The notes under the pieces are model-generated. The model saw nothing but the letters and a program-made list of their open reading frames with translations, was not told where the DNA came from and made no database searches. Positions 1 through 5,950 of a stretch of DNA of 6,588 nucleotides are shown here, piece by piece. The translations under genes were made by a program, and so were the position numbers. The number at the start of each line of letters is the position of its first letter. Positions within the stretch are counted from its first letter, which is position 1. The DNA comes from Pseudomonadota bacterium (lineage in GTDB: Bacteria > Pseudomonadota > Alphaproteobacteria > Rhizobiales > Rhizobiaceae): positions 1 to 6,588 of the forward strand of contig JAEWHQ010000135.1 of the NCBI GenBank assembly GCA_023387715.1. The letters run 5' to 3'.

Positions 1-1398
1 AGCGGCTTCACCCGCATCAGGGCGGCCATAAAGAATATTGTCGCGCACCGAACGGTGTAACAGCGAGGTATCCTGCGTCACCATACCGATATTACCGCGC
101 AGGCTATCCTGATTGACCAGTGCAATATCCTGGCCATCAATCAGAATACGGCCGCTTTCCAGATCATAAAAGCGCAACAACAGATTGACTAAAGTGGACT
201 TACCGGCACCGGAACGCCCGACCAAACCGACTTTTTCACCGGGACGGATTTTAAGCGACAGGCCTTCAATAATGCCTGATCCTTTGCCGTAGTGAAAACC
301 AATTTGATCAAATTCCAGCGCGCCGGATTTAACATCCAGCTGCGGTGCATTCGGCACATCTACCACATCATGCGGACGGGCAAGGGTTGAAATACCGTCT
401 TGAACCGTGCCGATATTTTCAAACAATGCGGTCATTTCCCACATGATCCACTGCGCCATACCGTTCAGACGCAGCACCAGACCAATACCGACAGCAACCG
501 CGCCAACACTGACCAATGAGCCCAGCCACAGCCAGATGCCAATTGCACCAACGGCCAGCAGCAACAGACAATTGCTCAGATAAAGCAGGAACTGCAACAC
601 AGTAATCAGACGCATCTGCTTATTGACGGTTACCTGAAACGCATCAAGGCTTTCCCGCACATAGCTTTCTTCACGGCTGGAATGCGAGAAAAGTTTGACG
701 GTTGCAATATTGGTGTAGCTGTCAACAATACGGCCGGTCATTAATGAGCGCGCATCTGCCTGACTTTGCGAAATCGCCCGCAAGCGCGGAATGAAATAAT
801 AAAGCAGCAGAATATAGACCACCAGCCAGACGGCAAACGGCATCATCATGCGCCAATCGGCAGAGGCTGCGATAATCAGTGTGCCGGTAAAGTAGATGAT
901 GACATAGTTGAGCACATCCAGCAGTTTCATCACCGATTCACGCACCGCCAAAGCTGTCTGCATCAGCTTGGTGGAGATACGACCGGCAAATTCATCCTGA
1001 AAGAAGGTCATTGACTGACGGATCAGATAACGATGCATCATCCAGCGGATACGCATCGGGAAGTTTCCGATCAAAGCCTGATGGAACAACAGCGAGTGCA
1101 CCAGCACGACCGCTGGCAATAAAACCACGACAACGCCGCCGATCAAACCTAAACGCCAGCCTTCATTGCTTAAAAACGTCTCGCGTGACTGCTCGGAAAG
1201 CCAGTCAACGATATGACCCAGAAAAGCAAAAAGCGACACTTCGATGATCGCCAGCAATGCGGTGAAAAAGGCCATCAGCATCAGCCACGGCCATGCGCCT
1301 CTTGAATAAAAAAGGCAAAAAGCGATTAGTCCGCGCGGCGGTTGCTGGGGCGGAGCATCGGGATAAGGATTGAGTCTGTTTTCGAACCATTTGAACAT
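1..1398 (-). CDS. ABC transporter, fused permease/ATP-binding protein (C-terminus off the window)
   Basis: Reading leftwards from an ATG at 1398, the frame stays open for 466 codons to the left edge, so the gene is partial at its C-terminus. The first ~310 residues are a type I exporter membrane domain, with hydrophobic segments near 35-60, 83-106, 162-180, 186-203 and a long one over 265-310. An ATPase domain begins near residue 360 (ALEFDQIGFHYG). The Walker A motif GRSGAGKST lies at 394-402 with K400, and the Q-loop glutamine is Q442 (GMVTQDTSLL). The ABC signature, Walker B and H-loop fall off the window. Family members are about 600 residues, so roughly 140-150 are missing. Such half-transporters work as dimers in the inner membrane, exporting lipids or hydrophobic compounds; the substrate cannot be read from the sequence. 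No strong ribosome binding site precedes the ATG. The gene is divergent from trmL. Confidence 0.93.
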   Translation of the reverse strand, partial: MFKWFENRLNPYPDAPPQQPPRGLIAFCLFYSRGAWPWLMLMAFFTALLAIIEVSLFAFLGHIVDWLSEQSRETFLSNEGWRLGLIGGVVVVLLPAVVLVHSLLFHQALIGNFPMRIRWMMHRYLIRQSMTFFQDEFAGRISTKLMQTALAVRESVMKLLDVLNYVIIYFTGTLIIAASADWRMMMPFAVWLVVYILLLYYFIPRLRAISQSQADARSLMTGRIVDSYTNIATVKLFSHSSREESYVRESLDAFQVTVNKQMRLITVLQFLLYLSNCLLLLAVGAIGIWLWLGSLVSVGAVAVGIGLVLRLNGMAQWIMWEMTALFENIGTVQDGISTLARPHDVVDVPNAPQLDVKSGALEFDQIGFHYGKGSGIIEGLSLKIRPGEKVGLVGRSGAGKSTLVNLLLRFYDLESGRILIDGQDIALVNQDSLRGNIGMVTQDTSLLHRSVRDNILYGRPDAGEAA

Positions 1399-1410
1399 GG
1401 TGTTTTCTAC

Positions 1411-1428
1411 AATAAATAGAAATTTATT
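1411..1428. repeat. Short AT-rich palindrome upstream of the ABC transporter gene
   Basis: AATAAAT (1411-1417) and ATTTATT (1422-1428) form a perfect 7-bp inverted repeat around AGAA. It lies 13 bp before the ABC transporter start, in the 141-bp divergent spacer with trmL. It could be an operator or a leader hairpin, but such AT-only palindromes also arise by chance. I see no clear sigma-70 promoter for either gene in this spacer. Confidence 0.3.
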
Positions 1429-1539
1429 CCAAGCGAAATAAAGAACAAAGCACGAATCCTGATAGGGTTTGAAAATATCCCTGCGGACAGTATCAGAATG
1501 TGAATTGCCTCATATTCAAATTTGCGATACCGGCTTGAT

Positions 1540-1995
1540 ATGAATTTACGCATTGCACTTTACCAACCCGATATTCCTGGCAATACCGGCACCATTTTGA
1601 GAATGGCGGCCTGTTTCGGCCTTGTTGTGGACGTGATTGAGCCCACAGGTTTTGACCTGTCTGATCGCTCGCTGAAACGCTCCGGCATGGATTATCTGGC
1701 TAAAGTTGCACTCAAGCGCCATCTCGACTGGGCGCATTTTGAAGATTGGCGCAAAGCTGAAAACAAGCGCACCATCCTGCTCTCGACCAAAGCTTCGACA
1801 GCCTATACGGATTTTCAGTTTCAGGATAATGACATTTTGCTTTTTGGCCGTGAATCTTCCGGTGTGCCGGACGATGTGCATGAAAGTGCCGATGCACGAC
1901 TGACGATCCCGATGTATGGCGATGCACGATCGCTCAATTTAGCTTTATCAGTGGCTATGACCACCGGCGAAGCCATGCGACAATTGACATTATAA
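1540..1995 (+). CDS. trmL: tRNA (cytidine(34)-2'-O)-methyltransferase TrmL
   Basis: A 151-residue protein of the SPOUT methyltransferase superfamily. E. coli TrmL 2'-O-methylates the wobble base (position 34) of two tRNA-Leu isoacceptors using S-adenosylmethionine, as a cytosolic dimer. The start reads MNLRIALYQPDIPGNTGTI, with the family's P-x-x-x-N-T-G (N15-T16-G17). The C-terminal half has the trefoil-knot motifs: LLFGRESSGVP (F102-G103-R104-E105) and, near the end, IPMYGDARSLNLALSVA with R130-S131-x-N133-L134. The length matches the compact TrmL type. A TTG at 1522 would add six residues (MRYRLD), but homologues as I remember them begin close to the ATG at 1540, which I chose. Neither start has a good Shine-Dalgarno. 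It is the first gene of a plus-strand pair; the NUP gene follows after 35 bp, so co-transcription is plausible. Confidence 0.94.
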   Translation: MNLRIALYQPDIPGNTGTILRMAACFGLVVDVIEPTGFDLSDRSLKRSGMDYLAKVALKRHLDWAHFEDWRKAENKRTILLSTKASTAYTDFQFQDNDILLFGRESSGVPDDVHESADARLTIPMYGDARSLNLALSVAMTTGEAMRQLTL

Positions 1996-2030
1996 TTCCC
2001 CTCTCCTCCCTCCCAAAGAATGAGAACAAC

Positions 2031-3059
2031 ATGAAAACCACCCTCAAAACCTCCATTGCACTTGGTGCTTTGCTGGCGGGCGTAAGCTTTGCACAGGCAG
2101 AAGAAAAGATTGCACCAAAAGTGATGATCATCACCATGTTTGGTCAGGAAGCAAAGCCTTGGCTCGATGGTGAAAAATTCACCAAACATATTGCTCTGCC
2201 GGGCTTGAGCACAGAATATCCGAATGTGGATTGCACGGATGCAGGTCTTTGCCACGTCACCACATCAATGGGTCTTGCCAATGCTGCCAGCACCATTTCA
2301 GCTGTGACATTGAGCAACCAGTTTGACCTGACCAAAACTTACTTTCTGATTGCTGGTATTGCCGGTGTTGATCCGGAACAGGGCACACTCGGCTCTGCTT
2401 TGTGGGCAAAATACTCGGTTAATTCCGGCCTCAACCACCGCATTGATCTGCGTGAAGCACCTGAGGGCTGGTCAACTGACAGCTTCCCGCTGGGTGCCAA
2501 TTCACCGGAAGAAAAAGCTAAATGGTCGGCAGGTTCCGAACTTTATGCGCTGAACCCGGCTTTGGCTGATTATGCTTTTGAAACCACCAAAAATGTCGAA
2601 CTGATCGACGGTGACGGTGCAAAAGAATATCGCAAACATTACACCCAGAAAGCAGCACTTGGCACACCGCATGTCGGCCAGTGCGATACGCTTTCCAGCG
2701 ACACTTACTGGCACGGCACCAAGCTTGCCGAAGCCATGGCGAAATGGGTAAGCCTCTTCACCGACGGCAAGGCCAATTACTGCACATCGCAGATGGAAGA
2801 TAATGCAACCCTGACCGCCCTGAAGCGCGGCGCAGATGCCAAGCTTCTTGATTTTGACCGTATTGCTTTGCTGCGCACGGCTTCAAACTTTGACCGTCAG
2901 GGGCAAGACCAGACCCCGCTTGAATCGCTCAAAGACAATTCCGGCGGCTTTGCACTTGCCACCACCAATGCTTACCGCGTTGGCAAAACCTATGCCGAGT
3001 CGATCATGAAGGACTGGGACAAATGGGCAGAAGCTCCGCAGGTTAAAGCGGCTCAATAA
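2031..3059 (+). CDS. Secreted purine nucleoside permease (NUP) family protein
   Basis: A 342-residue protein with a clear signal peptide: MKTTLK, a hydrophobic stretch 9-21, then AQA cleaved before E24. The mature part resembles the NUP family (Pfam NUP, named after a Candida purine nucleoside permease and related to nucleoside phosphorylases). Landmarks are SMGLANAAST (79-88), LIAGIAGVDP (106-115), GQCDTLSSDTYWHG (from 216), MEDNAT (255-260) and LLRTASNFDR (280-289). There are four cysteines (C68, C74, C218, C251). Beyond the signal peptide I see no transmembrane helix, so the protein is probably periplasmic; binding or chemistry on nucleosides is more plausible than transport by itself. The start ATG follows a purine-rich AAAGAATGAG, a modest ribosome site. 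It lies 35 bp after trmL, possibly one transcript, and ends at a strong terminator. The family call is confident; the function is inferred. Confidence 0.85.
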   Translation: MKTTLKTSIALGALLAGVSFAQAEEKIAPKVMIITMFGQEAKPWLDGEKFTKHIALPGLSTEYPNVDCTDAGLCHVTTSMGLANAASTISAVTLSNQFDLTKTYFLIAGIAGVDPEQGTLGSALWAKYSVNSGLNHRIDLREAPEGWSTDSFPLGANSPEEKAKWSAGSELYALNPALADYAFETTKNVELIDGDGAKEYRKHYTQKAALGTPHVGQCDTLSSDTYWHGTKLAEAMAKWVSLFTDGKANYCTSQMEDNATLTALKRGADAKLLDFDRIALLRTASNFDRQGQDQTPLESLKDNSGGFALATTNAYRVGKTYAESIMKDWDKWAEAPQVKAAQ

Positions 3060-3070
3060 GCGCTCTTAAT

Positions 3071-3107
3071 AAAAATGCCGGTGTAAATTTTTACACCGGC
3101 ATTTTTT
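3071..3107. terminator. Bidirectional rho-independent terminator between the NUP gene and the 86-aa gene
   Basis: ATGCCGGTGTAA (3075-3086) pairs perfectly with 3091-3102 around a 4-nt loop. The stem is flanked by an A-run on the left (3071-3074) and a T-run on the right (3103-3107), giving a U-tract on either strand. It lies 11 bp after the NUP stop and 21 bp beyond the stop of the convergent 86-residue gene, so it can end both transcripts. Confidence 0.93.
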
Positions 3108-3128
3108 ATAATTCTGATAAAGCGGATA

Positions 3129-3389
3129 TCAATCCGCAGTCGGTAAACGGCGGATGGTAAACTGGATGACATCATCCGGCATCTCGCACCAGCTTTCAAT
3201 TTCTGTCCAATAAGCGGATTTTGGAAAGGCCTTGAACCATTCCTGTGCTTTTTCACGCGCTTCTGCACGCGGCAAAGCAAAGGTCTGGCGCACAAAACCG
3301 TCTTTCGGCATACGCTTGGGCTGGCCGCGATTCTCGCGCAATTGCCGCCTTAAACCATGCAGTGGCGGACGGGCTGGAATGTTTTTCAT
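3129..3389 (-). CDS. Small conserved-looking protein of unknown function (86 aa)
   Basis: The chosen ATG at 3389 is preceded by a strong Shine-Dalgarno, GGGGGGAAG (3405 down to 3397) with a 7-nt spacer. This decides the start against an ATG at 3536, whose extra 49 residues look like non-coding sequence. The product has a basic, proline-rich N-terminus (PARPPLHGLRRQLREN, residues 5-20; lysine/arginine-rich to 29). A second half rich in aromatic residues follows: LPRAEAREKAQEWF (39-52), AYWTEIESWC (59-68) and a C-terminal strand-like VIQFTIRRLPTAD. There is no signal peptide or membrane segment, so it should be cytosolic. I recall similar short hypothetical proteins in Rhizobiales but no named function, and I assign none. 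It is convergent with the NUP gene, shares its terminator, and is divergent from hemF. Confidence 0.75.
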   Translation of the reverse strand: MKNIPARPPLHGLRRQLRENRGQPKRMPKDGFVRQTFALPRAEAREKAQEWFKAFPKSAYWTEIESWCEMPDDVIQFTIRRLPTAD

Positions 3390-3564
3390 ATGAGCACTTC
3401 CCCCCAAACTTGACTCTGATAATGGAGAGCAATTTAGGGTAGAATAAGACTGCTCGGCAAAAATAACGAGTCTTTTCTTGGGGAGCATGGGGCAGCCGGT
3501 CCTTAACTTTAACAATTTCGTTGGCCTTAGAACCATAATTTGCTTAGAAAATGATGAAGATAAA

Positions 3565-3608
3565 GCATTCCCAGCGCAATCGGATACCGGTTTTGCGTTG
3601 GATAATGC
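3565..3608. repeat. Imperfect inverted repeat (hairpin element 1)
   Basis: GCATTCCCAGCGCAA (3565-3579) pairs imperfectly with TTGCGTTGGATAATGC (3593-3608) around a 13-nt centre that itself contains the palindrome ACCGGT. It resembles one half of composite intergenic repeats I remember from Rhizobiales genomes, with element 2 starting 18 bp further on. The family assignment is from memory only. Confidence 0.55.
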
Positions 3609-3625
3609 GTCATAACAAAAAGTAC

Positions 3626-3662
3626 GAGCGGTTCTGCGATTTCGTTTTAACGGGAACCGCTC
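3626..3662. repeat. Inverted repeat with GAGCGGTTC/GAACCGCTC arms (hairpin element 2)
   Basis: GAGCGGTTC (3626-3634) and GAACCGCTC (3654-3662) are perfect 9-bp arms around a 19-nt centre that contains the weaker palindrome CGTTTTAACG (3643-3652). No T-run follows, so it is not a typical terminator. The arm sequence is of a type I recall being repeated between genes in Brucella and relatives, so a dispersed palindromic element is likely. A stable hairpin in the hemF leader would be an alternative role if transcription starts upstream of it. Confidence 0.7.
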
Positions 3663-3672
3663 TAAAGATTAA

Positions 3673-3690
3673 ATTGAATTCTTATTCAAT
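3673..3690. promoter_or_regulatory. Palindrome ahead of hemF, candidate operator
   Basis: ATTGAAT (3673-3679) and ATTCAAT (3684-3690) form a perfect 7-bp inverted repeat around TCTT, ending 26 bp before the hemF ATG. It has FNR-like half sites, but TTGA and TCAA are 8 bp apart instead of the 6 bp of an FNR/CRP-type box. The regulator is therefore unknown, and a chance AT-rich palindrome is possible. Confidence 0.35.
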
Positions 3691-3698
3691 ATCACGCG

Positions 3699-3711
3699 TT
3701 CCTTGAAGGAA
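3699..3711 (+). promoter_or_regulatory. hemF ribosome binding site inside a small inverted repeat
   Basis: AAGGA (3706-3710) sits 6 nt before the hemF ATG, a good Shine-Dalgarno that fixes the start. It is also the right arm of TTCCTT-G-AAGGAA, so the mRNA could fold a short hairpin (4-5 bp) hiding the ribosome site. The fold would be weak by itself. Confidence 0.65.
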
Positions 3712-3716
3712 AATAC

Positions 3717-4631
3717 ATGCAAAGCTCCCATGATCCTGCAAACCTTCCCTTGGATCTCGAAGAAAAAAAGCGTCTGGCACATGAATGGTTCAGTGAACTG
3801 CGTGACCGGATTTGCGCAAGCTATGAACAGCTGGAAGATGAACTGACAGGCCCATTGTCCGACCGTGAGCCGGGACGCTTTGTGCGTACCCCGTGGCAAA
3901 AGGATGAAGGTCGCGGCGGCGGCGGCATCATGTCGATTATGCACGGCCGTGTGTTTGAAAAAGTCGGTGTACATGTGTCGGAAGTCTATGGTGAATTTTC
4001 ACCGGAATTTCGCGCACAAATCCCGGGCGCTGAAGAAGACCCGCGCTATTGGGCAAGCGGCATTTCGCTGATCGCGCATCCGCAAAACCCGCATGTGCCA
4101 ACCGTACATATGAACACCCGCATGATCGTCACCACGAAACAATGGTTTGGCGGTGGTGCGGATCTGACACCAATGTTGAATAATCGCCGCACACAGGAAG
4201 ATCCTGACACACAGGCTTTCCATAAAGCGTTTAAATTCATTTGCGACAAGCACAATGCAACTGTTGATTACGACCATTATAAAAAATGGTGTGACGACTA
4301 TTTCTTCCTGCCGCACCGCAATGAACATCGCGGCATTGGCGGCATTTTCTACGACAAACTGGGTTCACCGGAAGAATTGGGCGGCTGGCAGGCCGACTTC
4401 AACTTCACCCGTGATGTGGGACGTGGTTTCTCGGTTGTGTATCCGCATATTGTGCGCCAGAACTTTAACAAAGACTGGTCGGTTGAAGAGCGCGATGAAC
4501 AGCTTGTGCGCCGTGGCCGCTATGTCGAATTCAACCTGCTTTATGATCGTGGCACCACATTTGGCCTGAAAACCGGCGGCAATGTCGACTCAATCCTGTC
4601 GTCGATGCCACCAGCGGTAAAGTGGCCTTAA
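3717..4631 (+). CDS. hemF: Oxygen-dependent coproporphyrinogen III oxidase HemF
   Basis: A 304-residue cytosolic enzyme of heme biosynthesis. It converts coproporphyrinogen III to protoporphyrinogen IX by two oxidative decarboxylations using O2, as a homodimer. The sequence matches the family along its whole length: glycine-rich [24 protein letters not shown] near 64-86, [12 protein letters not shown] (124-135) with H126 and H131, and FGGGADLTP. The family signature K-x-W-C-x2-YFF-L-x-H-R-x-E-x-R-G-x-G-G-x-F-x-D runs from K189/K190 to D213. The C-terminus [22 protein letters not shown] is shorter than E. coli HemF but is, as I recall, usual for alphaproteobacteria, so I do not call a truncation. 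The start ATG has AAGGA six bases upstream. It is a single-gene unit with its own leader and terminator. A HemF points to at least partly aerobic growth. Confidence 0.97.
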   Translation: MQSSHDPANLPLDLEEKKRLAHEWFSELRDRICASYEQLEDELTGPLSDREPGRFVRTPWQKDEGRGGGGIMSIMHGRVFEKVGVHVSEVYGEFSPEFRAQIPGAEEDPRYWASGISLIAHPQNPHVPTVHMNTRMIVTTKQWFGGGADLTPMLNNRRTQEDPDTQAFHKAFKFICDKHNATVDYDHYKKWCDDYFFLPHRNEHRGIGGIFYDKLGSPEELGGWQADFNFTRDVGRGFSVVYPHIVRQNFNKDWSVEERDEQLVRRGRYVEFNLLYDRGTTFGLKTGGNVDSILSSMPPAVKWP

Positions 4632-4644
4632 AATATCTGATATT

Positions 4645-4682
4645 AAAAAAGCCGGACTTACCTATGAAGTCCGGCTTTTTTT
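4645..4682. terminator. Bidirectional rho-independent terminator between hemF and cca
   Basis: GCCGGACTT (4651-4659) pairs perfectly with AAGTCCGGC (4667-4675) around a 7-nt loop. Six A's on the left and a run of seven T's on the right extend the stem and give a U-tract on both strands. It lies between the convergent stops of hemF (4631) and cca (4688) and can end both transcripts. Confidence 0.94.
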
Positions 4683-4687
4683 ATTTC

Positions 4688-5950
4688 TTATAACTGGGTC
4701 AGTAATTTTTCACGATCTTCCTGAAAACCAGATGCGACCCAAAGCTTTTCCAGCTTTTTGAGTGCGGCACCCAATTGCGGGCCTTTCTCAAAGCCGCGTT
4801 CCAGCAAATCGCTGCCCGTCACCGGAAAAACCGGTAATTCAAAACTCTGCGCGATTTCCAGCAAGCGCGCATAACTACCCGCTTTAATCATCGCTTCATC
4901 ACTATTAACCGCTTCAAAACGTGCTTGTGCATAAGCCAGCTGAACATGGTCACACACTGCCTGTCGGCTGCTGTGATAAAGCAATTTACGCAACTGCATA
5001 TCGGTCGTTTCAGGCTTGATAGGCTCAAGCCGTGCCCATGCTTCCAGACGCGCACGTTCCGCATTGGACATTTTCATCCGTTTGCCCAGTTCGCTCATGC
5101 GCGCTACATCGGGTGGCACCAGACTTTCCAAACGCAGCAAAGCATCCGCCTGCCAGCCTAAGTCTTTTTCTGCCTGCACTAAACCATGCACGGCATCGAT
5201 GCCCCATTTTTCACTTTCCGGCAAAATGAGCGACAACACACCAGCCTGACGCATCCATAATAAAGCGCGTGACGGGTCTTGTGCGGCCAACAGCTTTTTC
5301 AATTCCGCCCAAATGCGCTCGGCAGACAATTGATGAATACCGTCTTTCAAACGCGCTGCGGCCTTCAAACCATCCGTATCGGGACGCCCTGCCCCGTACC
5401 AGGCAAAGAAACGGAAAAACCGCATGATACGCAAATAGTCTTCACGGATGCGCTCTTGCGGGTCACCGATAAAACGAAGCACCCGTTTTTCAATGTCGGC
5501 GAGCCCGCCGACATGATCAATCACCTTGCCATCAGCGGTGGCGTAAAGCGCATTGATGGTAAAGTCACGGCGCAATGCATCCACTTTCCAGTCTTTACCA
5601 AACACCACTGTGGCATGACGGCCATCGGTTTCAATATCAGCGCGCAGGCTTGTGACTTCAAAAGCAGAGCCGTTAATAACCACCGTCACAGTGCCATGCT
5701 CAATGCCGGTCGGGATTGCTTTATAGCCGGCATCCCGAGCCTGGCTCACCACCTCTTGCGGGTTCCAGCTGGTTGCCACATCAATATCGCCAACAGAGGT
5801 TCCAAGCAGGCTATTGCGCACTGCACCACCGACAACGCGCGCTTCTTCGCCGCTGTGATTGAGCAATTGAAACAGGTTTTGCAGATCGGCATTTTTGAGC
5901 CACTCAGCCCCGCTTACAGATGTTTGGGCTATTGGTGCAGGTTCGCTCAA
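4688..5950 (-). CDS. cca: CCA-adding tRNA nucleotidyltransferase (class II poly(A) polymerase family)
   Basis: A 420-residue class II nucleotidyltransferase, which builds or repairs the 3' CCA end of tRNAs from CTP and ATP without a template in the cytosol. The catalytic head has VVGGAVRNSLLG (39-50) followed by the metal-binding D55-I-D57. Further motifs are LRADIETDGRHATVVFG (102-118), RRDFTINALY (127-136) and the nucleotide-recognition motif EDYLRIMRFFRF (170-181, E170-D171-x-x-R174). The neck and body follow (GIHQLSAERIWAELKKLL and onwards). The tail is a less conserved helical region, as usual in alphaproteobacteria. The start is a TTG at 5950 that overlaps the upstream Nudix stop as TTGA. 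GAAAGG at 5964-5959 gives it a ribosome site, and no good ATG lies nearby. A poly(A) polymerase cannot be excluded by motif alone, but CCA addition is far more likely in this lineage. Confidence 0.93.
   Translation of the reverse strand: MSEPAPIAQTSVSGAEWLKNADLQNLFQLLNHSGEEARVVGGAVRNSLLGTSVGDIDVATSWNPQEVVSQARDAGYKAIPTGIEHGTVTVVINGSAFEVTSLRADIETDGRHATVVFGKDWKVDALRRDFTINALYATADGKVIDHVGGLADIEKRVLRFIGDPQERIREDYLRIMRFFRFFAWYGAGRPDTDGLKAAARLKDGIHQLSAERIWAELKKLLAAQDPSRALLWMRQAGVLSLILPESEKWGIDAVHGLVQAEKDLGWQADALLRLESLVPPDVARMSELGKRMKMSNAERARLEAWARLEPIKPETTDMQLRKLLYHSSRQAVCDHVQLAYAQARFEAVNSDEAMIKAGSYARLLEIAQSFELPVFPVTGSDLLERGFEKGPQLGAALKKLEKLWVASGFQEDREKLLTQL

Larger units (their letters stand above)
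3390..3716. other. 327-bp divergent intergenic region upstream of hemF
   Basis: This gap separates the start of the 86-residue gene (minus) from the start of hemF (plus), so it must hold promoters for both. I see no convincing coding sequence. The left part (3406-3560) is AT-rich, with no promoter I can assign firmly; two CTTAGAA copies (3526-3532 and 3543-3549) lie 17 bp apart. The right part carries two adjacent inverted-repeat elements (3565-3608 and 3626-3662), a 7-bp palindrome (3673-3690) and the hemF ribosome binding site within a small inverted repeat (3699-3711). Confidence 0.7.

Noticed and set aside
766..1247. Plus-strand open frames over the ABC transporter gene
   Set aside because: They are antisense shadows; the minus-strand frame codes for a complete run of transporter motifs and the plus-strand products look like no protein family.
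1..1398. Broken or frameshifted ABC transporter, because signature and Walker B motifs are absent
   Set aside because: The frame is open to the first base of the window, and the missing motifs would simply lie beyond the left edge.
1821..2255. Minus-strand open frame across trmL and the start of the NUP gene
   Set aside because: It is antisense to two well-supported genes and has a composition typical of shadow frames.
3390..3536. N-terminal extension of the 86-aa gene to an ATG at 3536
   Set aside because: The extra 49 residues have no family-like character, and the ATG at 3389 has a strong Shine-Dalgarno at the right distance.
3526..3549. Irr/iron-control-like site from two CTTAGAA copies
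   Set aside because: The copies are in direct, not inverted, orientation and no matching TTCTAA arm is present nearby.
3673..3690. FNR box upstream of hemF
   Set aside because: TTGA and TCAA half sites are separated by 8 bases, not the 6 of the TTGAT-N4-ATCAA consensus, so it cannot be called an FNR site.
4560..4631. HemF seems to lack the C-terminal ~25 residues that follow the MPPxVxW motif in E. coli
   Set aside because: Alphaproteobacterial HemF proteins, as I recall them, end in the same short ...MPPxVKWP form, and the length of 304 is normal, so this is probably not a truncation.
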